In this document: piece after piece, positions 17,040 through 24,126 of the stretch | Position numbering within the stretch: position 1 is the stretch's first letter | Layout of the letters: every line of letters begins with the position of its first letter | Assembly: GCA_017454625.1 (NCBI GenBank) | Contig: JAFTCP010000093.1 | Span: 1-50,389 of the forward strand | Length of the DNA stretch: 50,389 nucleotides | From: Synergistaceae bacterium | GTDB taxonomy: Bacteria > Synergistota > Synergistia > Synergistales > Aminobacteriaceae | Direction: 5' to 3' | Program-made: the position numbers and the translations under genes | The notes under the pieces: model-generated | What the model was told of the DNA's origin: nothing | The model's database searches: none | Seen by the model: only the letters and a program-made list of their open reading frames with translations

Positions 17040-17897
17040 ATGACTGTAAAAAAGTGTTTATTTCCGGTTGCCGGCTTAGGGACGCGATTTTTGCCGGTTA
17101 CAAAGGAAATTGCGAAGGAGATGTTACCGCTTGTTAATCGTCCGATAATCTCATACGGAGTTGAAGAGGCTTTAGGTTCCGGCTGTGAAGAAATCGTGAT
17201 GATTACGGGCCGTGCTAAGCGTTCAATTGAGAATTATTTTGACCGTTCATTTGAGCTTGAGGATTTATTGTTACGGCGAGGCAAGAAGGAATTATACGAC
17301 AAGATGATAGCAATCTCGGAACTTGCAGAAATTCTCTATATTCGTCAGCGTGAGCCTTTAGGACTTGGGCATGCCGTATTATGCGGGGAGCCTGTATGTT
17401 CGAGTGAATATTTCGGAGTAATTTTGCCTGATGACGTATTTATTCACACAGAGCCTGTTTTGTCGCAATTGATAAAAGTCCATGAGAGATTAGGCGGAAG
17501 CGTGATAGCCCTTGAGCTTGTAAGTGATGAGGACGTTTCACGTTACGGCATAGCTTCCGGAGTTGAAATCGAGCCGGGAATATTCAGGATTAATGACATG
17601 ATAGAGAAACCCAAACTCAGCGAAGCGCCATCAAATTATGCGATAATGGGACGTTATGTTTTGTCGCCTGAAATTTTCCCGATATTGCATTCACAGGGAA
17701 CAGGAGCCGGCGGGGAAATTCAGCTTACTGATGCGTTGCGAACATTAGCGAAGAATGAGCCTGTTTACGGAGTTGTTTATAAGGGCAGAAGATTTGACTG
17801 CGGAACACAAAAGGGCTGGTTGAGTGCAAATATTCAGCTGGCATTAGAGGACCCGGAACTCCGCAAGATGGTATTGAAAGTTGTAGAAGGGAAATAA
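17040..17897 (+). CDS. galU: UTP-glucose-1-phosphate uridylyltransferase
   Basis: It makes UDP-glucose from UTP and glucose-1-phosphate for envelope glycans. The nucleotide-binding motif GLGTRFLPVTKEIAKEM lies at residues 12-28, followed by the family motifs LPDDVF and GMIEKP-like NDMIEKP. The length (285 aa) is normal. An AGGAG site lies 8 nt before ATG 17040. It probably feeds galE (48.5 kb) and the sugar-modifying enzymes elsewhere in the window. A terminator follows. Confidence 0.94.
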   Translation: MTVKKCLFPVAGLGTRFLPVTKEIAKEMLPLVNRPIISYGVEEALGSGCEEIVMITGRAKRSIENYFDRSFELEDLLLRRGKKELYDKMIAISELAEILYIRQREPLGLGHAVLCGEPVCSSEYFGVILPDDVFIHTEPVLSQLIKVHERLGGSVIALELVSDEDVSRYGIASGVEIEPGIFRINDMIEKPKLSEAPSNYAIMGRYVLSPEIFPILHSQGTGAGGEIQLTDALRTLAKNEPVYGVVYKGRRFDCGTQKGWLSANIQLALEDPELRKMVLKVVEGK

Positions 17898-17920
17898 AGA
17901 TTTGAAGCTGGAAAAATTTT

Positions 17921-17952
17921 CCTGGCGGTTTTTCTGACTGCCGGGAATTTTT
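17921..17952 (+). terminator. Rho-independent terminator after galU
   Basis: CCTGGCGG (17921-17928) pairs with CTGCCGGG (17938-17945) with two G-T pairs. A T run follows from 17948. Confidence 0.65.
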
Positions 17953-18042
17953 GTGCATAATAAAAAACGTGAGGAGAAAAATATTCTCCCCATTAACTCG
18001 ATAAAAGAAGTAATGCATCAATAACCGATTATCGTTTTCGTT

Positions 18043-18094
18043 CTGGTTTCGTCGGTTAAGGGTGCGACCTTATAGATGATTATAGCAAAATATT
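18043..18094 (+). repeat. Left copy of a diverged direct repeat flanking the peptide cassette
   Basis: CTGGT, TCGGTT, AGGGTG, CCTTA, GATGAT and AAATATT occur in the same order here and at 18340-18393, with small gaps. The two copies bracket the hairpin region and small ORF (about 245 bp between them). The pair could be an insertion footprint or another duplication of a gene leader. Confidence 0.65.
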
Positions 18095-18151
18095 CCATTA
18101 TGATAAAATTATGAACAGTTCGTGATAATGTATCTCACGTTACTAGGGAAG

Positions 18152-18216
18152 CCCCCGACAAGCTAAGCCGGGGGATTGTCGCTGAGGATTTTATCTTCCC
18201 CCGGCTCGAAAGGGGG
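18152..18216 (+). promoter_or_regulatory. Mutually exclusive hairpins that could mask a ribosome site
   Basis: Four GC-rich blocks stand out in AT-rich DNA: (1) CCCCCG 18152-18157, (2) GCCGGGGGA 18167-18175, (3) TCCCCCGGC 18197-18205, (4) GGGGG 18212-18216. Block 1 pairs with 2 and block 3 with 4. Alternatively 2 pairs perfectly with 3 over 9 bp. Block 4 is the Shine-Dalgarno of the small ORF at 18225, so the 3:4 fold hides it and the 2:3 fold exposes it. A possible extended -10 (TGATAATGT, 18123-18131) would start the RNA just upstream. The AAGCCCCCG-hairpin form also resembles IS200/IS605 right ends, an alternative reading. Confidence 0.55.
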
Positions 18217-18224
18217 TGCAAGTC

Positions 18225-18338
18225 GTGAGGCTCGCAGTTGAGTTCTTGAAAGCCCTAGCATCAGTGTTAAAACATGGTGCGGAAATTATCAAGGCAATCA
18301 CAGAATTAATCAGAACAATAAACGAGATACGCCGCTAG
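18225..18338 (+). CDS. Small amphipathic helical peptide, 37 aa
   Basis: GTG 18225 has AAAGGGGG 8 nt upstream and opens a 37-codon frame. A second in-frame GTG (18216) overlaps that site and is less likely. The product is rich in Ala/Leu/Ile with Lys, Arg and Glu. It has a clean heptad spacing of hydrophobics (L11, V14, G18, I21, I25, L28, I32, I35), predicting one amphipathic or coiled-coil helix without a clear membrane span. I do not recognise it. The hairpin leader that can mask its ribosome site recalls type I toxin mRNAs, but no antisense RNA is evident. It may also be a chance frame. Confidence 0.45.
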   Translation: MRLAVEFLKALASVLKHGAEIIKAITELIRTINEIRR

Positions 18339-18339
18339 A

Positions 18340-18393
18340 CTGGTGTCAAATTCATCGGTTGAGGGTGGAAGCCTTAATCGATGATCAAATATT
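18340..18393 (+). repeat. Right copy of the direct repeat flanking the peptide cassette
   Basis: This is the counterpart of 18043-18094. It begins two bases after the peptide stop codon and ends about 60 bp before the CDC48-like gene. It may belong to the leader of that gene. Confidence 0.65.
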
Positions 18394-18454
18394 TTGTCCG
18401 ACGCTTCCCCGGACGCTTTCAATTATAGCATATCGAAGGGACAACAAATCATAT

Positions 18455-20548
18455 ATGCAGAAAGTTTTCAAAGTTCAAGAAGCCTATTCCGGCGACGCAA
18501 TGAAAGGACACGCCCGCATTCATCCGGACGACATGAGGGAATTAAATTTAAGCGAGGGTGATTTAGTCGAGATTACGGGCAAAAAAACGACGAGCGCACG
18601 AATTTTCACAGGCGACAAGGAAGCCGGACGGGGAATAATTCAGATTGACGGGTTAATCCGTGAAAACTCCGGTTCATCACTCGACGAGAATATCACGCTC
18701 GAAAGCAAGATTGCGTATCATTTTGCCGGAAGTGCGACATTACAGCCATTAGGCGACGTGAAATTAACGACAAAGGAGAACGACGCGGCTTATATTTCAT
18801 CGATGCTTGAGGGTCAATCCGTGAGAACAGGCGACAGATTACGCGTAAACTTTTTCGGAACTCGTGTATGCGACTTCCAAGTTACAGCGACGACACCCGA
18901 AGGCACAGTGATAATCAACAAGTCGACATATTTGAACGTTCTGAAGCCGTTAGAGATTAAACAGGTTCACAAAGTTTCGTATGAGGACATAGGCGGCTTA
19001 AGTTCACAAATTCGCAAAGTTCGTGAGATGATAGAGCTTCCGTTGAGATTTCCTCAAGTCTTCGAGCGATTAGGTATTCAGCCTCCGCGCGGAGTTTTAT
19101 TATACGGACCTCCCGGAACAGGAAAAACTGTAATTGCCCGTGCAGTCGCGAATGAAACAGATGCATGGTTCACTCACATATCCGGCCCGGAGATAATCGG
19201 AAAATTCTACGGAGAAAGTGAGGAACGTTTACGCAAAATCTTTGAGGAAGCCCAAGACCGCGCGCCTTCGATAATATTTATTGATGAGATTGACGCGATT
19301 GCTCCCAAACGTGAGGACATGGGCGGGGAAAAACAAGTTGAACGCCGTGTTGTCGCGCAATTATTAGCTTTGATGGACGGTTTGAAATCGCGGGGACAAT
19401 TAATAGTCATAGGAGCTACGAACATTCCCAATTCACTTGACCCAGCTTTGAGGAGGCCGGGACGTTTTGACCGTGAAATTTCTATTCCAATTCCAGACAG
19501 AAAAGGCAGACTTGAAATTTTACGTATTCACACGCGCGGAATGCCCTTATCACAGGACGTTGACTTGAAGCGAATAGCTGATTTATCGCATGGATTTGTC
19601 GGAGCCGACCTTGAAGCCCTCGCCAAAGAAGCCGCAATGTCCTGTGTTCGTGATATTTTGCCGTATGTAAATTTTCACGAGCAGGAAATTCCTTATGAAC
19701 GCGTCGCCAATCTCGAAGTCAGCATGAAACACTTCATGAATGCTTTACTTGAGACTGAGCCGTCGACAACACGAGAAGTTTTCGTTGAGCTTCCTGATGT
19801 GAGCATGAACGACATCGGCGGTTTGGAAAATATCAAGACGGAACTAATGAACGCTGTAACGTGGCCATTGAAACACTCAGAAATTTTCGAGCGTTACGAA
19901 ATTCAGCCTGTCAGAGGGATTTTGCTTTACGGGAAATCCGGAACTGGCAAAACTTTATTAGCGAAGGCATTAGCTCACGACAGCGGAGTAAATTTTATCA
20001 GCGTCCAAGCCTCTAATATTTTGTCGCGTTATCTTGGTGAGAGCGAGCGGGCTTTACGCGAAATCTTCAGGATAGCCAAACAGGCCGCACCGTCGATAAT
20101 TTACATTGATGAAATCGATGCGTTATTCCCTGAACGAAGCGAGAATTTATCAGCTTTTGCGTCGACCGAGAGCAGATTAACCGGCCAATTTTTAGCGCAA
20201 ATGCGAGGCATCGAGGAACTTAACGGGGTTACGGTTTTAGCTTCGACGAATAGAATTGACTTGCTCGATAAATCATTGTTGAGTTCGGGAGTGTTTGACC
20301 TGAAATTTGAGCTGCCCTTGCCCGACGTGAAAGCCCGCGAGGAAATTTTCAGGATAATTTTACGCAAGAAGCCGTTATCCGACGACGTGAATATCTCGAA
20401 ATTGGCCCAGTTCACAGCAAATTTCACTGGAGGAGACATAGCGTTAATATGCCGGCGTGCCTCAATGGAAGCGTTGAAAGCCGACACGAATAATTTCATG
20501 ATTACGCGCAAAAATTTTGATGATGCGTTAAAAATGTTTCAGGCATGA
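18455..20548 (+). CDS. CDC48/VAT-type AAA+ ATPase with two AAA modules
   Basis: The predicted unfoldase has an N-terminal CDC48_N double-psi barrel (KVQEAYSGDAMKGHARIHPD onward) and a CDC48_2-like domain. D1 has GPPGTGKT, IIFIDEID and the Arg-finger box RRPGRFD. D2 has GKSGTGKT and IIYIDEID. The D2 second-region-of-homology box reads SLLSSGVFD, lacking both arginines of the usual RPGRFD, so D2 hydrolysis in trans may be impaired. The frame is open from 18359, but homology begins at the ATG at 18455 (697 aa), which has an AAGGGA site 13 nt away. rluD follows after 15 bp. Bacterial members of this family are uncommon. Substrates are unknown. Confidence 0.88.
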   Translation: MQKVFKVQEAYSGDAMKGHARIHPDDMRELNLSEGDLVEITGKKTTSARIFTGDKEAGRGIIQIDGLIRENSGSSLDENITLESKIAYHFAGSATLQPLGDVKLTTKENDAAYISSMLEGQSVRTGDRLRVNFFGTRVCDFQVTATTPEGTVIINKSTYLNVLKPLEIKQVHKVSYEDIGGLSSQIRKVREMIELPLRFPQVFERLGIQPPRGVLLYGPPGTGKTVIARAVANETDAWFTHISGPEIIGKFYGESEERLRKIFEEAQDRAPSIIFIDEIDAIAPKREDMGGEKQVERRVVAQLLALMDGLKSRGQLIVIGATNIPNSLDPALRRPGRFDREISIPIPDRKGRLEILRIHTRGMPLSQDVDLKRIADLSHGFVGADLEALAKEAAMSCVRDILPYVNFHEQEIPYERVANLEVSMKHFMNALLETEPSTTREVFVELPDVSMNDIGGLENIKTELMNAVTWPLKHSEIFERYEIQPVRGILLYGKSGTGKTLLAKALAHDSGVNFISVQASNILSRYLGESERALREIFRIAKQAAPSIIYIDEIDALFPERSENLSAFASTESRLTGQFLAQMRGIEELNGVTVLASTNRIDLLDKSLLSSGVFDLKFELPLPDVKAREEIFRIILRKKPLSDDVNISKLAQFTANFTGGDIALICRRASMEALKADTNNFMITRKNFDDALKMFQA

Positions 20549-20563
20549 CGAAATTTATTAATT

Positions 20564-21484
20564 ATGGAAATTGTTGCTGAAGAAAATTATTCTCGTCTTG
20601 ATGTATTTTTGTGTGATGAGTTAGGGTTATCGCGAAGTCAAGTTCAACGTTTAATCAAGAATAAAAATATAACATGTTATATTAATGCGAATGAAAATAT
20701 AACACGTTCTATTAAGCTCAAGCCGTCGATGAAAGTTTTGCGGGGAGAAAAATTTTTTGTCGAAATCCCCCCATCTGAGAATTTAACGCATCTTGAAGCA
20801 GAGAATATAAATTTTGAGGTTGTCTATGAGGATGAATATTTGCTCGTCATCAACAAACCTGCGGGATTAGTCGTTCATCCGGCTCCCGGCAATTGGCACG
20901 GAACATTAGTAAACGGCCTTGTCTATCGTTATCCTGAGTTAAAAAACTTGCCGAATTTTCTTCGTCCCGGAATTGTTCACAGGCTCGACGCTGGGACTTC
21001 CGGCTTAATGATTGTCGCTCGTACGCAAAAAGTTACGTTGATGCTTCAAGAAATGCTTAAATTGCGAGAAGTTCACAAGAAGTATATTGCGTTAGCTCAC
21101 GGAAGCCCCGCAAAACACGAGGGAATTTTATCCGGGCCAATTGACCGAGATCCGAATAACTTTATGCGAATGGCTATAATCGAAAACGGTCGGCCTTCAT
21201 TAACCGGCTATAAAGTTCTATGGAGCATGAATAAATTTTCGTTGATTGAGTGCAATTTGTTCACTGGTCGAATGCATCAAATCCGCGTTCATCTCTCAGC
21301 GCTGGGCTGTCCTTTGGTCGGCGATAATCTTTACGGAACGAACGACGAGAATTTACCGCGAGTATATTTGCATTCTTGGAAGCTGGATTTTACACACCCA
21401 GTTACGGGCGAAAATATGAATTTCCGGCAGAATATCACGCAAGATTTTATTGATATTATTTCGCGGCTGGCAAAACAAAGCTGA
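20564..21484 (+). CDS. RluD-family 23S rRNA pseudouridine synthase
   Basis: It isomerises uridine to pseudouridine in large-subunit rRNA. An N-terminal S4 RNA-binding domain (about 10-70) is followed by the RluA/RluD catalytic domain with the motif HRLDAGTSGL; D142 is the catalytic Asp. The length (306 aa) is normal. RluC/RluD members differ in target site and cannot be separated by eye, so no symbol is given. It lies 15 bp after the AAA ATPase and is probably co-transcribed. Confidence 0.9.
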   Translation: MEIVAEENYSRLDVFLCDELGLSRSQVQRLIKNKNITCYINANENITRSIKLKPSMKVLRGEKFFVEIPPSENLTHLEAENINFEVVYEDEYLLVINKPAGLVVHPAPGNWHGTLVNGLVYRYPELKNLPNFLRPGIVHRLDAGTSGLMIVARTQKVTLMLQEMLKLREVHKKYIALAHGSPAKHEGILSGPIDRDPNNFMRMAIIENGRPSLTGYKVLWSMNKFSLIECNLFTGRMHQIRVHLSALGCPLVGDNLYGTNDENLPRVYLHSWKLDFTHPVTGENMNFRQNITQDFIDIISRLAKQS

Positions 21485-21513
21485 CGGAATATTTCACCTG
21501 AAAGACTTTGAGA

Positions 21514-21519
21514 TATAAT
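21514..21519 (+). promoter_or_regulatory. -10 element of dnaN promoter
   Basis: TATAAT at 21514-21519 lies 46 bp before the dnaN start, with no convincing -35. The 81-bp gap has no other feature apart from the AAAGGA ribosome site. Confidence 0.4.
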
Positions 21520-21565
21520 TAGCAAAAACTTTTCAGAATTTTAATTGCTATGAAAGGATATAAAT

Positions 21566-22831
21566 ATGAAATTACAAATAAAACGTCAAGATTTCCTCAA
21601 AAGCTGGCAGATTGCCGAAAAAATTACGAACGCCAAAAGCACGATTGAGGGAGTTAGAGCCGTATTAATCAAGGCGGACGAGGACGGGACAGTAACACTT
21701 GAAGCTACTGATATGAAGTCTTACGTTAGGAGCAAAGCTGAAGGAGTTACAGTTGTTGAGCCTGGTTTAGCTTTGGCCAATGCGGCTATTCTCGGAAGCA
21801 TGATGAAAAAATATTCTTCGGATGATTTAGAGCTTGAATTTTCCCGTGAACGCGGTTTGCTTGTTTCCGGCTCCAGCAAAATAAGAGTAGCAGGAATTGC
21901 CCGTGAGAGTTTTCCCGGAGTTCCTGACAGCAAAGACGCTGAACTAGTCTGCGAGATTATGGCTTCAGACCTTGCCCGGATAATTTCTGAAGGAAGCAGC
22001 GCGAGTTCCATGCCTCAAGATTTTCCGAGATATATGGGGACATGCCTGCTCCGAACAGAAGATCAAGTGTTAAAAGTTATCTCGACTGACGGCAGAAGAT
22101 TATCCCGATCAAAAACTTTCTGCACGACAATGAGTAATAGAGATTTATTGTTGTCAGCTCCTGCAGTGAAAGAACTCGGAAAAACTATAGCTTCATACGG
22201 CGAGGCTCAAGTGTCGATATTGGCCGAGAGTTCAATGGTTTGGTTCAGGCTTGAAAACGTAGAATTTGCGATCAGGCTCATCGATTCAAATTTTCCAAAT
22301 TATGAACGCATACTTAACGACGAAAAGCATACCGTGATGCGTATAAATTGCGCAGATTTGTCAATAGCTCTTGACCGTGTAGATATTATTGCGAAGAATA
22401 CTCCGGCTCACATTATGGCTATGGCTATTCAACCGACGGGAGAAATCAGGATTACAGCACGTGCCCCTGAGGTTGGAACTGCCGCAGAAACTGTGTTTGC
22501 TAATGTTGAAGGCAGCTATATTCAATTAGGCTTCAACGTTGGATATTTCCAGGACGGATTAAAAGCTCTTGGACAGGGTGATATTGTTATAGAGTTCAGC
22601 GGCGAGGAAGAGCAGGCTAGAATGTATCGGGACGGCTCACAAGATTTTCTGTATATGCTTATGCCCGCGAGATTGACTATGCAAGATGCCATGACAGAAG
22701 AGGAAATTGGAGACTTCAGCAATCACAGAGACGAGCAGGATTATCAGCCTGAGCCGGAATCCCCAGAACAGAATTATTCGGAGCAGGAAAATTCGGAACA
22801 AAATAATTTTGGCCAGGAAAATAATTATTAA
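21566..22831 (+). CDS. dnaN: DNA polymerase III beta sliding clamp
   Basis: This is the ring clamp that tethers DnaE to DNA. The three-domain clamp core ends at LYMLMPARL near residue 370, the usual end with the conserved MP-x-R-L motif. A 51-residue tail follows, rich in Gln/Asn/Glu and ending EQNNFGQENNY. It is absent from ordinary clamps (about 366-380 aa) and lies next to the partner-binding pocket. An AAAGGA site lies 7-8 nt before ATG. The stop is 2 nt from the recF start. dnaA is not in the window. Confidence 0.95.
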   Translation: MKLQIKRQDFLKSWQIAEKITNAKSTIEGVRAVLIKADEDGTVTLEATDMKSYVRSKAEGVTVVEPGLALANAAILGSMMKKYSSDDLELEFSRERGLLVSGSSKIRVAGIARESFPGVPDSKDAELVCEIMASDLARIISEGSSASSMPQDFPRYMGTCLLRTEDQVLKVISTDGRRLSRSKTFCTTMSNRDLLLSAPAVKELGKTIASYGEAQVSILAESSMVWFRLENVEFAIRLIDSNFPNYERILNDEKHTVMRINCADLSIALDRVDIIAKNTPAHIMAMAIQPTGEIRITARAPEVGTAAETVFANVEGSYIQLGFNVGYFQDGLKALGQGDIVIEFSGEEEQARMYRDGSQDFLYMLMPARLTMQDAMTEEEIGDFSNHRDEQDYQPEPESPEQNYSEQENSEQNNFGQENNY

Positions 22832-22833
22832 CG

Positions 22834-23946
22834 TTGAGATTTGATTGCAGCGTCGTAAAAAATTTCAGAAACTGCCCGGAACTTAAAATAAATTGGGATC
22901 CGGGCATTAATTTAATTCTTGGCCGCAACGGTTCAGGAAAGACAAATTTACTTGAGAGCTTGAGCATATTAACCGGCTGGGGGGCTTTCGGACGAACACG
23001 AAACGTAATATCCTGGACGAGCGAAAAATTACACGCTTCAAGTTTACGCGCTTCAATCGGTGCGGAAGTCTCAGGCGAAGAAAGATTTAATATCACCGCA
23101 GAAATTTCATCAAAAGTTTCAATGAGGCTTGATAATAAGGCAATTTCATTTACAGATTTGCGATTAAAATTCCCGTCAATAATTTTTCTCACCAGCAATA
23201 TAAATCTAATTGACGGCTCACCCTCAGCGCGAAGATTATTTATTGATAGATTATGTTCGTTATTCTTCCCGATTTATGCTAAGAGGCTTGCTGACTTCAA
23301 ATATATCATGAGAACACGTACGCTTCTGCTTCGTCAAGGAAAATCTCCGGCCAGAACAGAAATTCCGTTTTGTGAACTCGGCGGCTGGATTATGGACAAA
23401 CGCAGAGAAGTAATTTTGCAATTAATGAGCCTGATAGACCGGGAGAAAATTACTCTTTCATTCATTCCATCATTGACAATCCCGCAGACAAAAAAAAATT
23501 CATTGGCAAGTTTACAGACGAGTTCGCAAAATATCACGGAAGAATTATCTTGTGAATTTTCAGGTCAAGAATATCTGCATAACTTTTTACAGGCCAATTC
23601 AAAACGTGAACTTTACGCTCAGCGTCCTTTGTGCGGGCCTAATTATGATGATCTTGCAATAATAATTTCCGAGAATGGACGTTCAGCTTCTGAGGCCTTA
23701 AGCAGGGGACAAAAACGAAGGCTTATACTTTACATGATAATCACGGCAGGAAAATTAATAGCGGCGAAACTCAAGCGCAACCCAGTATTATTATTCGATG
23801 ACTTGACGGCAGAACTTGATGCAGAAGGCCGGGAATGGACGTATACACAGCTTGCAAAAACGAAGTGGCAGATTTTCATCACAGCTCCGGAAAAGCCATT
23901 CAAGACGCGAAAGAAATTCGGGGGAATAACTTTAAGTCTCGTGTAA
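22834..23946 (+). CDS. recF: DNA replication and repair protein RecF
   Basis: This SMC-like ATPase loads RecA at single-strand gaps together with RecO and RecR. It has Walker A GRNGSGKT (30-37), an ABC signature (LSRGQKRRL) and Walker B LLFDDLTAELD near the C-terminus. The 370-aa length is normal. The start is TTG at 22834, 2 nt after the dnaN stop, with no ribosome site in usual range; coupling to dnaN is likely. The end of the gene and its flank are partly repeated twice in the gap to mnmG. Confidence 0.92.
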   Translation: MRFDCSVVKNFRNCPELKINWDPGINLILGRNGSGKTNLLESLSILTGWGAFGRTRNVISWTSEKLHASSLRASIGAEVSGEERFNITAEISSKVSMRLDNKAISFTDLRLKFPSIIFLTSNINLIDGSPSARRLFIDRLCSLFFPIYAKRLADFKYIMRTRTLLLRQGKSPARTEIPFCELGGWIMDKRREVILQLMSLIDREKITLSFIPSLTIPQTKKNSLASLQTSSQNITEELSCEFSGQEYLHNFLQANSKRELYAQRPLCGPNYDDLAIIISENGRSASEALSRGQKRRLILYMIITAGKLIAAKLKRNPVLLFDDLTAELDAEGREWTYTQLAKTKWQIFITAPEKPFKTRKKFGGITLSLV

Positions 23947-23973
23947 ATTTTCATCATAGAAGCCAATCAAGAT

Positions 23974-24115
23974 AAAAAGAAACTCGATGTAAATTTGCAT
24001 TATAGAAACAAATTAAGATGCTAAAAACTTTATCATATCTCTAACAAGCTCCATTCAAGACGAAAAAGAAAAATTTTAGCTCTCGTGTAAAATATATTCA
24101 TTCTAGATTAAGGAG
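23974..24115 (+). repeat. Two diverged copies of the recF 3' end and flank
   Basis: The recF end and flank (23884-23972) recur as copy A (23974-24019, the CTCG-TGTAAATTT-CAT-ATAGAA part) and copy B (24046-24115). Copy B includes GCTCC, ATTCAAGACG, AAAGAAA and CTCGTGTAAA. Copy B runs into the mnmG ribosome site and supplies a promoter-like block that also resembles the sequence before nhaC (41376-41410). No DnaA boxes (TTATCCACA) are visible, so this is not an evident origin. Confidence 0.75.
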
Positions 24116-24126
24116 CAAAAAATTTC

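Noticed and set aside
18141-18216. Intact IS200/IS605 element
   Set aside because: The hairpin resembles such ends, but there is no tnpA or tnpB frame nearby; kept only as an alternative explanation of the hairpin.
23947-24126. Possible replication origin near dnaN-recF
   Set aside because: No DnaA boxes (TTATCCACA-like) or DUE-like cluster; the AT-rich gap is explained by copies of the recF end, and dnaA is absent.
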